In this document: positions 8,841 to 17,408 of the stretch, in pieces
Position numbering within the stretch: position 1 is the stretch's first letter
Layout of the letters: every line of letters begins with the position of its first letter
Assembly (NCBI RefSeq): GCF_000243715.2
Contig: NZ_AHMO02000010.1
Location: 1 to 64,000 of the forward strand
Direction of reading: 5' to 3'
Source: Leptospira broomii serovar Hurstbridge str. 5399
Lineage (GTDB): Bacteria; Spirochaetota; Leptospiria; Leptospirales; Leptospiraceae
DNA: 64,000 nucleotides
Made by a program: the position numbers and the translations under genes
Notes under the pieces: model-generated
Databases searched by the model: none
What the model saw: only the letters and a program-made list of their open reading frames with translations
Told to the model about the DNA's origin: nothing

Positions 8841-9353
8841 TTATTCTAGGACCGGTTTCTTTTCGATGATTTTTCTAATTTGTCCGTCTTCGGATACCTC
8901 GAATTTACCGATTGTATGTTCGATTTCGGATCCGTTTGATCTATAATTTATATCCAGAACGGCTGCTAACTCGCGGATATCAGGCTCTTTGCCGTGAATT
9001 AAAATCCAGCGATCGTTTAATTCCTCCCTTTTCCGAAAATTCTCTAAATCAGTCGTTTTGTCTTTCGCGTCGATGTCCACCAGAACGATCTTTTCATTTA
9101 GAAACGTTCGATTTTGATCCATTTCTTTTAGATTTCGGACAACCAACGGGCATACGGTCTTGCATGAAGTATAAAAAACGCTTAAAATGAATTTTTCTCC
9201 GATAAATTTATGAAATGTAACGCTCTTTCCTTGATCGGTTTCCCAGACGGAGTTCAGATCCGTTAGCGATCCGATTACCGGCCCTAATTCCCGCTTTTGA
9301 GAACATTTTAGGAAAACGAGGAAATATAAAAGAATTATAATAGTGCGTTTCAT
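8841..9353 (-). CDS. SCO1/SenC-family lipoprotein
   Basis: A second SCO copper chaperone, 170 residues from the ATG at 9353. That start overlaps the upstream stop as ATGA, which argues against the longer frame from 9374. The N-terminus is a lipoprotein signal (LVFLKC, lipidated Cys17). The copper ligands are present: C64-x3-C68 (YTSCKTVCP) and His146 (EIEHTIG). It is the last gene of a three-gene reverse-strand operon, behind nitrite reductase and a SUMF1-like gene. It most likely supplies copper to the type 1/type 2 centres of the nitrite reductase at the outer face of a membrane. Confidence 0.85.
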   Translation of the reverse strand: MKRTIIILLYFLVFLKCSQKRELGPVIGSLTDLNSVWETDQGKSVTFHKFIGEKFILSVFYTSCKTVCPLVVRNLKEMDQNRTFLNEKIVLVDIDAKDKTTDLENFRKREELNDRWILIHGKEPDIRELAAVLDINYRSNGSEIEHTIGKFEVSEDGQIRKIIEKKPVLE

Positions 9354-10099
9354 GGTTCTATATTTTTTGCGCAACGAAATCCAAGATTCGACGCCGAGTA
9401 TTTAGCTTTTAATGAATTACGATACGCGTATCTCATAAAACTTGCATAATCCGTCTTGTCCTTTACGGTTGCGGTTCCGCTCGCGCAAAAGGATCCTCTC
9501 GCGGCGCCTTCTCGATCGGAAAAGATGCTGCTTGAAAATGAATTAAAATCCTCTACCCATTCCCATACATTTCCGAACAGATCCCGGACTCCATAACGGT
9601 CAGTGTAACTTTTAAAGGACTTTGAATCGACGGTTTTCGCGGGCTCGGCATACCAGTCTAAAATTTTCTTTAGAATCTGTTGCTTAGATTTATCGTTTAA
9701 TTCTGACTGGGCGATTCTCTCCCATTCGGATGTTGTAGGAAGTCTTTTCCCTTTCCAGTTGCAGTATGCTCTAGCGGCAAACCAGCTAATATTTACCACG
9801 GAATATCCGGGGTATTTAATTCTTTTTTCTTCAAAGTCGTTTAAATACATGTCGTCGACGAAGGAAGATTTTGCTGAACCTTTCTTCCAAGCTGGGTTTT
9901 TCTCTAAGAATTCGGCGAACTCCGCGTTGGTTACCGAATCGGAATCCATTAAAAATTCTTTAACTAAAATCGGCTTTTCCTTTTCGGACGTCAAAAACGG
10001 AAGAAAAAAACCTGCGGAGATTTTGACCATTTTATCATCCCTAGCTTGGATCGATAGACTGCAAAATAGTACTATTCCGATTACACTGAGGCTGCGCAT
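9350..10099 (-). CDS. SUMF1/FGE-like protein of the nitrite reductase operon
   Basis: 249 residues with a signal peptide (VLFCSLSIQA) and a formylglycine-generating-enzyme-type fold: MVKISAGFF near the start, the NAEFAEFL block, VSWFAARAYCNWKGKRLPT-type core and FGNVWEW, then GFRCAK at the end. Members of this fold generate formylglycine in sulfatases, or bind and process other partners; many lack the catalytic cysteines. No sulfatase is nearby. Position between nirK (4-base gap) and a SCO gene (ATGA overlap) points to a role in maturing or stabilising the nitrite reductase. That role is inference from operon structure, and the fold assignment is firm. Confidence 0.85.
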   Translation of the reverse strand: MRSLSVIGIVLFCSLSIQARDDKMVKISAGFFLPFLTSEKEKPILVKEFLMDSDSVTNAEFAEFLEKNPAWKKGSAKSSFVDDMYLNDFEEKRIKYPGYSVVNISWFAARAYCNWKGKRLPTTSEWERIAQSELNDKSKQQILKKILDWYAEPAKTVDSKSFKSYTDRYGVRDLFGNVWEWVEDFNSFSSSIFSDREGAARGSFCASGTATVKDKTDYASFMRYAYRNSLKAKYSASNLGFRCAKNIEP

Positions 10100-10103
10100 C
10101 CGA

Positions 10104-11480
10104 TTACTTGATTCTAGACACTTCTTCAGGTGTGATTGCTCCGCCTTTATTATTAAACGAATTGAATAGATATGTGAGAACGCTTGCTATGTCTTCGTCG
10201 CTTAAACCTAAAGCGGGCATTGTTCCGTTATAGGTCTCTCCGTTTACTTTGATTTGACCCGAAAACCCTTTTTTAACAATTCTAGCGGCTCTTGATTTGT
10301 CGGCGTTGAGGAAATCTGAATTCTCTAAAGGAGGAAAGACTCCCGGGATTCCTTTCGCATTGATTTGATGGCAGGCCGCGCAGTTATGTTCGAAAACGTT
10401 TTTACCTTGCTCCATCTTTTGCTTTAGGGTGACTAAAGCGGGTTTCTGAACGTCACCCATACTTTGGACGGCACCTCCTTCGGGTAGATAGACGAGATCG
10501 GATATTTTGCCGGAAAAAATTTGTTCTTCCGTATCGCCTTCCACTTTTAAATGTGCTAATGCTCCTTTATTAAAAGCTCTGAAAATGGAATGATCGACTA
10601 AAATATAAGTTCCCGGAACTTTTGCTTCGAACTCTACGATGGAAGCTCCGCCTGCCGGAATAAGAGTCGTTTGAATGTTCTTTGTAGAACTTCCCATCGA
10701 GGCTTCGGGAAAAACCGAATCAAAAATTTGTCCAATTATATGAAACGACGATACTAAATTCGGTCCGGCGTTTCCTACGAACAATCTTACTTTTTCTCCT
10801 TTTCGAACTTTGATCGCCCTATCGTCGATATTAGCGCCCACGCTCCCATTAAATACGATATATTCCGGTTGCTCTTTTAATGCCTTTTCCATATCGAAGG
10901 GCTGCAAACCTCTTTCGCCCGTCTTACCTTTCGTATAGAATTCACTTTGCATAATATAATATTCTTTATCGACCTTTGGCAATCCATCCGAAGGTTCCAC
11001 GAAAACCAATCCGTACATTCCGTTTGCGATATGCATTCCTACTGGAGCAGTGGCGCAGTGATAAACGTATAGACCGGCTCTTAATGCTTTGAATTTAAAA
11101 ATGCTTGTGCGCCCCGGTGCTGTAAAGGAAGCGCCGGCGCCTCCTCCCGGGCCCATGACGGCATGCAGATCGATATTATGGGGCATCTTACTCGATGGAT
11201 GGTTACTGAGATGAAATTCCACATTGTCCCCTTCCTTCAAACGAATGAAAGGGCCAGGGACATTCCCCCCGAATGTCCAGAATGTGTAATCAACTCCCGG
11301 AGCTAGTTGTTTAACTACTTCCTTAGTTTCTAATTTTACGATTACATCCGAAACGTTTCGATTTAAAGGAGGCGGGACCTCGGGTGCAAATGCAATTGCG
11401 GCGGAAACCGGAACTTTATTGCAGGCGAAAAGCAAGTTGAATATTAAGGAAAAGCTTAGTAGTTTAATTATTTTTTTCAT
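10104..11480 (-). CDS. nirK: Copper nitrite reductase fused to cytochrome c
   Basis: A 458-residue enzyme reducing nitrite to nitric oxide in the periplasm. The N-terminus has a lipobox (LLFAC, Cys20). Two cupredoxin domains carry every expected ligand: type 1 copper His101, Cys142, His150, Met155; type 2 copper His106, His141, His297; catalytic Asp104 and His247. A C-terminal cytochrome c domain (about 350-445) has the heme motif C367-A-A-C-H371 and axial Met421. The fusion lets an electron donor feed the copper site directly, as in known NirK-cytochrome hybrids. It heads an operon with a SUMF1-like gene and a SCO chaperone. No nitric oxide reductase is visible in this window. Confidence 0.95.
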   Translation of the reverse strand: MKKIIKLLSFSLIFNLLFACNKVPVSAAIAFAPEVPPPLNRNVSDVIVKLETKEVVKQLAPGVDYTFWTFGGNVPGPFIRLKEGDNVEFHLSNHPSSKMPHNIDLHAVMGPGGGAGASFTAPGRTSIFKFKALRAGLYVYHCATAPVGMHIANGMYGLVFVEPSDGLPKVDKEYYIMQSEFYTKGKTGERGLQPFDMEKALKEQPEYIVFNGSVGANIDDRAIKVRKGEKVRLFVGNAGPNLVSSFHIIGQIFDSVFPEASMGSSTKNIQTTLIPAGGASIVEFEAKVPGTYILVDHSIFRAFNKGALAHLKVEGDTEEQIFSGKISDLVYLPEGGAVQSMGDVQKPALVTLKQKMEQGKNVFEHNCAACHQINAKGIPGVFPPLENSDFLNADKSRAARIVKKGFSGQIKVNGETYNGTMPALGLSDEDIASVLTYLFNSFNNKGGAITPEEVSRIK

Positions 11481-11977
11481 AAACCCATCTATTATATTTT
11501 AATAAATGAAAAATATAATGTTCGGAGAAGCATTAATCCTTTCCTCCGACTAATTTTCAAGATCTTTTTTATGGATCTTTGATTTCGAAACGAGGATTTG
11601 CAATGATCTCAGGTAATAAATGGAGTCATCGTAATTCAATGGATCGACGGGTTGTTTCGATTTTTACTTGTTTCCGAGCGATCCAATGCTATATCTTGAA
11701 CGAGTCTGATATTAATTCTATTAAATCGAACGGATCTAGCCGACTATACAGCTAAATATAAGGACTCCTCAGTCTTGATATGAAAAACCGAGTTCGGATA
11801 TTCTTAACGAAAATCGATTAAGCTGAGATTTCGAATAAACGTCTTTTTTTTACTTTCGAATGCGGCAATGCATATTCAATAAGCGTTTTCACCCGAAGCC
11901 TATCCCAAATCTTTCTATTTCATCGCCGCTTGGATTTGCTATCTGCGGATTTCCTCAAATTTTACGCGAGATAAATT
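11481..11977. other. Upstream region of nirK, no gene seen
   Basis: About 500 bases between the start of nirK and the end of the NTF2-like gene, both on the reverse strand. It must hold the nirK promoter. I looked for an FNR/CRP palindrome and found none convincing. TCGGAG/CTCCGA at about 11521-11549 is a short imperfect dyad in the leader region. Confidence 0.4.
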
Positions 11978-12370
11978 TCATCCTATCATTTCGGCAAACG
12001 GTAGATCGGATATTAACTTCCAGCCCGAACCAGTATTGATAAACGAAAAGAAGATATTAAATCTCATGACCGGACTTTGAAGTTTAGCACGAACAACGGC
12101 TACATTTCCTCGAATCGAAATGTCTTCGATCGTAGTATCCCGTTTCCGTCCTCCTAATTTCTTGTCGCGAAGCATTTGTAAATAAACCTCGCGGTTCAAA
12201 ATCGTGACTTTCGTTTCCCCCGGAAATGCAAACGTGATTCGATAATCCGGATGAAGGACATCATCGAGAATTTCCACGTTTTGCTCGTCTCCTCCTTTTA
12301 CAAACTTCGCAACTAAAGATTGTAGTTCCGCTTTATCCATATCCGAAGTCGATGATAAAAGATCTGCCAT
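11978..12370 (-). CDS. NTF2-like / SnoaL-like protein
   Basis: 130 residues, cytoplasmic, with the NTF2-like cone fold pattern: an N-terminal helix pair (AELQSLVAKFVKGGDEQNVEILDDVLHPD), a YRITFAFPG strand, and a C-terminal sheet ending WKLISDLPFAEM. Proteins of this fold bind small molecules or act as isomerases and hydrolases; the sequence does not reveal which. The ATG is preceded by AGGAA. It lies behind a MarR-type regulator gene, with an 18-bp perfect palindrome between them, so it is probably the regulator's main target. The MarR ligand may be its substrate. Confidence 0.75.
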   Translation of the reverse strand: MADLLSSTSDMDKAELQSLVAKFVKGGDEQNVEILDDVLHPDYRITFAFPGETKVTILNREVYLQMLRDKKLGGRKRDTTIEDISIRGNVAVVRAKLQSPVMRFNIFFSFINTGSGWKLISDLPFAEMIG

Positions 12371-12414
12371 TGCAAAATTCCTGCCGTTTTTTAGATTATG
12401 TTTTATTGCTCTCT

Positions 12415-12456
12415 GAGCATTAAATAGTTAGTTCGCATACTAACTATTTAATGCTC
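12415..12456. promoter_or_regulatory. 18-bp perfect inverted repeat, likely MarR operator
   Basis: Arms GAGCATTAAATAGTTAGT and ACTAACTATTTAATGCTC flank the 6-base centre TCGCAT, 45 bases upstream of the NTF2-like gene. On the reverse strand a CTGACA (-35-like) lies before it, and a weak -10 would fall inside it. The inner TTAGT-n6-ACTAA resembles MarR-family operators. There is no T-run after it on either strand, so a terminator is less likely. Confidence 0.65.
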
Positions 12457-12487
12457 ATAATCTTGTCAGTATTTTGCAAGTCTTTTC

Positions 12488-12919
12488 TTAATTTTCTTCG
12501 GATTCTAATATCACGGATTTTAGGAATTTGCGGATATTCGAAATATGCTCGGACTTGGTCTCTATATATTTGGAAACGTTTTCCTGTATCTTTTTGACTT
12601 TTTGCGCATCTTTTCTACCTTTTTGCGTAAGCGTTAAATTCGATCGTCTCCCGTCCTTCGAATTTTTTTCGGTCCGAATATGTCCGCTTTTCTCAAGCTT
12701 TTTTAGGAGTGCGCTTAAATTTGCTTTGTCTCTCATTGTTAGCTTACAAAGATCCGTTGCACTCATATCCCCCCATTTATAGATACTGGCGATGATGCTT
12801 GCCTGCGGAACGGACAGGTTCATTAGATTTAATTCTTTTTCCAGGAGTAGGGCGGAGACTCTTCCAGAGCGAATCAATAATACTATGAGTTCGATTTCAT
12901 CCCAATTGACGTTTTCCAC
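12488..12919 (-). CDS. MarR-family transcriptional regulator
   Basis: 143 residues from a GTG start (AGGG upstream). It has the winged-helix core at about 35-110: PQASIIASIYKWGDMSATDL, then the recognition-helix region LSALLKKLEKSGHI, then the wing with KDGRRSNLTLT. Dimerising helices lie at both ends. MarR proteins are usually repressors released by small phenolic or oxidising ligands. It is co-directional with the NTF2-like gene 117 bases downstream, and the palindrome between them is the best operator candidate, suggesting it controls that gene. Whether it also controls itself is not clear from the sequence. Confidence 0.9.
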   Translation of the reverse strand: MENVNWDEIELIVLLIRSGRVSALLLEKELNLMNLSVPQASIIASIYKWGDMSATDLCKLTMRDKANLSALLKKLEKSGHIRTEKNSKDGRRSNLTLTQKGRKDAQKVKKIQENVSKYIETKSEHISNIRKFLKSVILESEEN

Positions 12920-13223
12920 TGTAATAACCCTGCTGTTTTCGTTTTACGAGAGGTTCTTAAATACCATTAAGAATTTTATATTCTCTTAATCACTCAAAAA
13001 GAAAAAATAGCGACAGAGAGATTTAATAAAAGCGATCGATATTTAACTCTATCTTCGGCGCGAATTAATCACAAAAGACCGGTTTCGGTCGGTAACTCGG
13101 CCAGGCTGCGTTTGCAATACTTTCGATCAATAAATCGTGCGAGCACGGGATTTACAATAGACGGCACGCTCGAAATTGTTGAAGTGAAAATTCTATCGTA
13201 GGCTTATAAAATGTTAAGAATGA
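12920..13223. other. Intergenic, marR upstream region
   Basis: About 300 bases. An imperfect dyad ATTAAGAA...TTCTCTTAAT near 12965-12990 lies 45-70 bases upstream of the marR GTG and could be a second binding site. Nothing else is recognised. Confidence 0.3.
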
Positions 13224-14024
13224 TTAATAGTTCGGATTATATGAGCAATATTCCAGTATCGCGTTTTGTGCTCCTTCATTTCCTAATTTGACGGCTTGCC
13301 TGAAATCGTCGCAAGCCTGTTCGGTAAGTTGCGGTTGCTTATACGATGCTCGAATTAACCCTCTATAATAGAAGGCTATTGGATTTTTGGGGTTTATGAA
13401 TGTTATCACTCTATCAAAGTCTTTCAATGCATCAGCAGATCTATTGAATTTAAGGTAAAGACGTCCTCTTTGGATAAGCGCTTCGTCGGAATTCGCATCT
13501 TTATATAAACAAGCGTTGATATCTGCCAATGCGTCCGAATATTTTTTTTGAGATTCGTAAATCATCGATCTTAAGAAATAGGAATCAAAGTGATTCGGAT
13601 TGAGTTGGATCGAACTATTAATATCTAAAAGAGATTTTTCATATTCTCCCAGAGAGTAATAAGCATAACTTCGTCTAAAGAAGGAGTTCCAATTCTTCGA
13701 ATTTATTTTGATCGCAGAAGAAAAGTCGAGGACAGCTTCGGGAAATTGATTTTTATAAACTTTAACCCAGCCTCGGAGATTATAGGCATTTTCGTCGGTC
13801 GGATCAATAATTATGGCCTTGCTACAGAGCGAAAGAGCTTCTTCAGTTTGTTTAAAATTGAATTTTTCTTCACACCGACTTAGTAATTCCTTTTCTTCAT
13901 TCATTTGTAGTCCTTTCGCAATTAGTTGGTTAGGCAATATTATAAAAAGGAATGAAATTAGGATTCGAATTACAACGTTCCTCTTTCTATAACTGCTTTT
14001 ATGTATGTCTCGCATGATATGCAT
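13224..14024 (-). CDS. Exported TPR-repeat protein
   Basis: 266 residues with an N-terminal basic region and a signal or anchor helix (about 20-36, ILISFLFIILPNQLIAKG), followed by about six tetratricopeptide repeats with the usual A..L..A pattern (EALSLCSKAIIIDPTDENAYNLRG, SLLDINSSIQLNPNHFDSYFLRS and so on). TPR arrays mediate protein binding, and no enzymatic domain is present. It is transcribed divergently from another small TPR protein at 14352. The partner is unknown. Leptospiral genomes carry many such proteins. Confidence 0.8.
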   Translation of the reverse strand: MHIMRDIHKSSYRKRNVVIRILISFLFIILPNQLIAKGLQMNEEKELLSRCEEKFNFKQTEEALSLCSKAIIIDPTDENAYNLRGWVKVYKNQFPEAVLDFSSAIKINSKNWNSFFRRSYAYYSLGEYEKSLLDINSSIQLNPNHFDSYFLRSMIYESQKKYSDALADINACLYKDANSDEALIQRGRLYLKFNRSADALKDFDRVITFINPKNPIAFYYRGLIRASYKQPQLTEQACDDFRQAVKLGNEGAQNAILEYCSYNPNY

Positions 14025-14351
14025 GAATAAATTCCCTTTTTTCGGTTATTGTTTATCAATGATTTACGATTGGGTTAAATTTTTATGATCACGAATTCGG
14101 CAGGAAGCCGATTGTTAACCCGCGTAGGGTGATTTTTCTCATGAATTACTGGCGTCAAATAGGGCAGATATCCCTAAAAATAAAATGAAGAATCTCGTTA
14201 CATAATCGGCAATATCCGATCTTAACGAAATCTTTACGCTAAAATCGGGTTTACTTACGTGAAATCAAATATACTTTCTTTTTCCGTTAAAGTATATTTT
14301 AACTAGTATGCGTCCGATCCTTTCGAGACGCATAAACTGCGAGAAGGAGTT
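14025..14351. other. Divergent intergenic region between two TPR genes
   Basis: 327 bases holding both promoters. The only clear structure is the 10-bp inverted repeat at 14268-14298, listed separately. Confidence 0.5.
14268..14298. promoter_or_regulatory. 10-bp inverted repeat, operator candidate
   Basis: AATATACTTT and AAAGTATATT are perfect complements separated by 11 bases, so the arms are 21 bases centre to centre, two helical turns. The repeat ends 53 bases before the ATG of the small TPR gene. Spacing of this kind is typical of a dimeric repressor site. Confidence 0.5.
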
Positions 14352-14840
14352 ATGAGGTTCATTTTACTGTTCACATTTTGCATGATCGCCTATATAGATT
14401 TATATGCAGAAGCGGAGTTGGAAGCTTCAAAAGGTAGCGAAATATTCTATGAATATATTCCCGGAACCGATCTGGAGCTTGCTAAAAAATACATGGCGTT
14501 GGGCAGTCTAGAACAAAAGATTAAGAAATACGATAGGGCAATTAAGTATTACGATCAAGCTCTCGAAATACTTTCCAGGATCGGAGAAAAGCATACCGGG
14601 ATTTATGCGCTATTGCTCTATCTCAAGTCGATCTCCGAATTTCGATTAGGTAGGTTCTGCAACGCAAAAATGAATGTCCGTGAAGCGATCGTTATCTATC
14701 AGATGCTTGGAGATTTGGACTCCGCTCTTCATGCGGAAAAACACGCATTACCTGAATTTACGAATGCTTGTAATTCCTTGACCTTTAATTCTCCCGGGTT
14801 TTCCGAGAATTCCTATCCTCGAATACTGACGGCCGATTGA
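14352..14840 (+). CDS. Small exported TPR protein
   Basis: 162 residues, with AAGGAG just before the ATG. A signal peptide (FILLFTFCMIAYIDLYA) is followed by about two to three TPR-like helix pairs: LELAKKYMALGSLEQKIKK, YDRAIKYYDQALEIL, and a third around GRFCNAKMNVREAIVIYQ. Two Cys may form a disulphide. Probably a periplasmic binding or scaffold protein. It is divergent from another TPR gene, and the inverted repeat between them may co-regulate both. No function can be named. Confidence 0.75.
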   Translation: MRFILLFTFCMIAYIDLYAEAELEASKGSEIFYEYIPGTDLELAKKYMALGSLEQKIKKYDRAIKYYDQALEILSRIGEKHTGIYALLLYLKSISEFRLGRFCNAKMNVREAIVIYQMLGDLDSALHAEKHALPEFTNACNSLTFNSPGFSENSYPRILTAD

Positions 14841-14911
14841 GCTTTCTATTTGTAACGCCCATCTCGGCCTACCGATTTAAATCTTTTTAATTCTATGTGA
14901 AAGTGCCGAGT

Positions 14912-16576
14912 TTAGAACTTAGCAACAACTCCTAATGTAAATCCTATTTGGTCGCTTCTTCTATGGCCTTGGGCATCTACAAATTGTTTACCTAAAGACC
15001 AGTCGCGTCGGATATCCAGTTTTATTAAGAGATTTTCGGTAAAGTTCCAAACCGGTGTGACCGTAAAAGTTCTGTATTGCCCGTAATTATTCGCTCCGTT
15101 ATAATGTTTATAGTTAGTCGGGTTCAATTGGGCCATGACCCAGCTAGCTGCGGAAGTATAACCCTGAGCACCGATGGCCTGCAATCCGTTAGCACTGCTT
15201 AAGAGCGCATTCAATCGGGGATTAGCGGAGAGGATGGCATTGGCAACGGCAGTATCATTCGCTAGCTGATAACTACTAATATAGTTATTGATGCCGTTAG
15301 TTCCGAAGGCATTGGGAGCGAACGTATTTAATGCTCCGTTATTGAGCTTATCGTCCAGATACTCATAACGTATATTGACTCCCCATGTTTCGTTGATTTT
15401 AAATTTGGAGAATATGCCATAAGCCTTATAGATGCTTTTTACGTTTTCCGGCGTCACATAACCCAACGCAATATTAGTTGCAGTAATCGTGTTATTCGGA
15501 TTATATCTTTGCTGATTTAGTCCTGCATTGGCATCGATACCCGCTTTCTGACTCCAGGTATAATCCAAATCGATTTGAATTCGGTCAGTAGGAGTAATTG
15601 AAAGTACAGTATGACTCATTGCCCAATAGTCTTTACTATATTTTGCGCGAGGTGCGGTGGGAGCGATTGGGCTAGGTGTAATCGCCGGATCTGCGGGAAT
15701 GTTGATGTTTCCCGTATTCGCGTAATTTGCAAGGAGTGAGTTGGTCGCGTCCATTCTTCCGTTAGGAAAGTCTTGCGAGTAAATCGTGTTCCATATAATT
15801 GCGAGCTTGTTTTCAATCAATTGACCTTTTATCTGAGTTCCGATCGATTTGTGTTGGGTATAAGCTTCGACGTACGGACTATGAGTAGTGTCGGTTAGAG
15901 TCGCGCTGGTAGGTGCGAGATAACCGGTTCCTTGTCCGCTATTATAAAGGTATACCGTTCCGGACCAGTTGTCATTAATTTGCGTCGTTAATCGCGCTCC
16001 CGTATGAATGAAGGGAATCGTATTCTGGAAGATTGCCCCGATCGAATAATTGGGATTGTTCATCGATTCAAGAAGTTCATAACCTATATGCGTCGCCATC
16101 TTTCCGACATCCAAGGTCATCCCTTTCAAGACAGGAAAGTAGAAACTTACATAGGCTTGTTTCAACATATTCATGTTGTAGATTTGATTGGATGTCGTGT
16201 AAGGCGTCTCTTGAAATGCGTTGTTTTGCCCGTTTTGGAAATCGACTCTGAATCCCCAAGGAGAAGATTTCTCCGCAGTTTTATGAGTCACCAATGAAAC
16301 AGCATTGATTGCGAAGTTTTTATTACTAGTCTCGAATGCACGGGTAGTATCAACGGAATTTCCCTGTAACGGGTTATTGTTATACATATAATAAACGTCC
16401 ACAAATCCGGAAAACTCCACCTTATCATACCATTTGCTTTCTATCGGCTCTGCATCTTTGATAGCCGGTATTACTGTAGTCGTATCGGGCGCAGGTTTCT
16501 TCTCCGCCTGTGCAAAAACCGACGATGATCCCATCAATAAAACGGCGCTAAAGAGACGGATCGACCTTACACCCAT
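14912..16576 (-). CDS. BBP2-type outer-membrane beta-barrel porin
   Basis: 554 residues from the ATG at 16576, where a clean signal peptide begins (FSAVLLMGSSSVFAQA). The open frame continues 76 codons upstream, but that extension has no export signal before it. The mature protein starts with a variable acidic linker, then VEFSGFVDVYYMYNNNP, the opening strand of putative beta-barrel porin family 2. Many alternating aromatic strands follow, and it ends in a terminal Phe (VVAKF), as outer-membrane barrels do. It would form a channel for small solutes. Neighbouring genes on the same strand encode a desaturase and a BASS transporter, but the large gap suggests a separate promoter. No good ribosome site is visible, so the start is moderately sure. 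Confidence 0.8.
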   Translation of the reverse strand: MGVRSIRLFSAVLLMGSSSVFAQAEKKPAPDTTTVIPAIKDAEPIESKWYDKVEFSGFVDVYYMYNNNPLQGNSVDTTRAFETSNKNFAINAVSLVTHKTAEKSSPWGFRVDFQNGQNNAFQETPYTTSNQIYNMNMLKQAYVSFYFPVLKGMTLDVGKMATHIGYELLESMNNPNYSIGAIFQNTIPFIHTGARLTTQINDNWSGTVYLYNSGQGTGYLAPTSATLTDTTHSPYVEAYTQHKSIGTQIKGQLIENKLAIIWNTIYSQDFPNGRMDATNSLLANYANTGNINIPADPAITPSPIAPTAPRAKYSKDYWAMSHTVLSITPTDRIQIDLDYTWSQKAGIDANAGLNQQRYNPNNTITATNIALGYVTPENVKSIYKAYGIFSKFKINETWGVNIRYEYLDDKLNNGALNTFAPNAFGTNGINNYISSYQLANDTAVANAILSANPRLNALLSSANGLQAIGAQGYTSAASWVMAQLNPTNYKHYNGANNYGQYRTFTVTPVWNFTENLLIKLDIRRDWSLGKQFVDAQGHRRSDQIGFTLGVVAKF

Positions 16577-17408
16577 ATTATTTATAAAATATTTGTTTAA
16601 CTTCTTATAAATTGAGAACGTGAGCAGGAGATATCCTCGTATTCCTTTCGCTATGTACATCCAAAATGATCTTAATGTTCGGATCGAATTCACTCGAAAA
16701 AATGTAGGACTCTGTGAGCCGATTGTCTGGGTCTGAATTTTCACAATACTTCCCTGATAGGTTGATTTTTGATATTCGCAGGAATATTCATTTGAGTTGA
16801 ACATTAGTATTATTTAATAAATAAGTCAATGCGGGAGAGAATGTGGAAAGTGGCGAATTGCGTTAATTTTATATAAAGATTTCGAGTTTGCTTAAAATCG
16901 GGAAAATCCCCATTCCTCGGATTATTTTTAGATTGCTGTCTTGAGTTGAGAAAGTTGACAAAAGTCAATCGTCGCAAACTTGAAATTCTCGACTGCAGAA
17001 TCGGTGTCGAATTGACCGCGCCTTTTTATTTGAATGAGGTTTTTGAAATCTGCGGAAAGCGGTCTTTAAGAATGGCTACTCATTTGTAAGAATTCTACCG
17101 TTCACCGGTTGCGAACATTACTGATCCTCTTTAGGAATAGGAAGCAGCCTATATGGCAAATTGGTTGGAAAATAAGAGAAGGACGGTTATGAGTTATATT
17201 ATAATATTTTGAATTACGAGTCCTTTATTAAAAGGAGGTGAAGCGTGCTAAGGAAGGGATTGGAACGTATTTCGAACGGCTTCGGAGATATTCAGACGAG
17301 AGCCTTACTCAAATAAACCGTCCATCGTGAATCGGATTCGTTTATTGGACATCGGCTTTCCGCACGTCGGACCCTTTGTAAATCGACATGCGGGAAGAAG
17401 CCAAGGTA
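16577..17408. other. Intergenic region
   Basis: About 830 bases. It includes the 76-codon upstream extension of the porin frame (to 16804), which I consider untranslated. The only other feature is a strong Shine-Dalgarno sequence, AAAGGAGGTG, at 17231-17240 with a short frame behind it. Confidence 0.4.
17245..17316 (+). CDS. Possible 23-residue small protein
   Basis: GTG start 4 bases after a near-perfect Shine-Dalgarno sequence (AAAGGAGGTG). The frame of 23 codons encodes a basic, amphipathic peptide beginning MLRKGLERIS and ends at TAA. It is the only plus-strand coding candidate between 14840 and 22274. The ribosome site is far better than most in this window, which is the reason to list it. 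It could still be chance. Confidence 0.25.
   Translation: MLRKGLERISNGFGDIQTRALLK

Noticed and set aside
11481..11977. FNR/CRP-type box controlling nirK
   Set aside because: No TTGAT-N4-ATCAA-like palindrome was found at a suitable place; control of nirK remains unknown.
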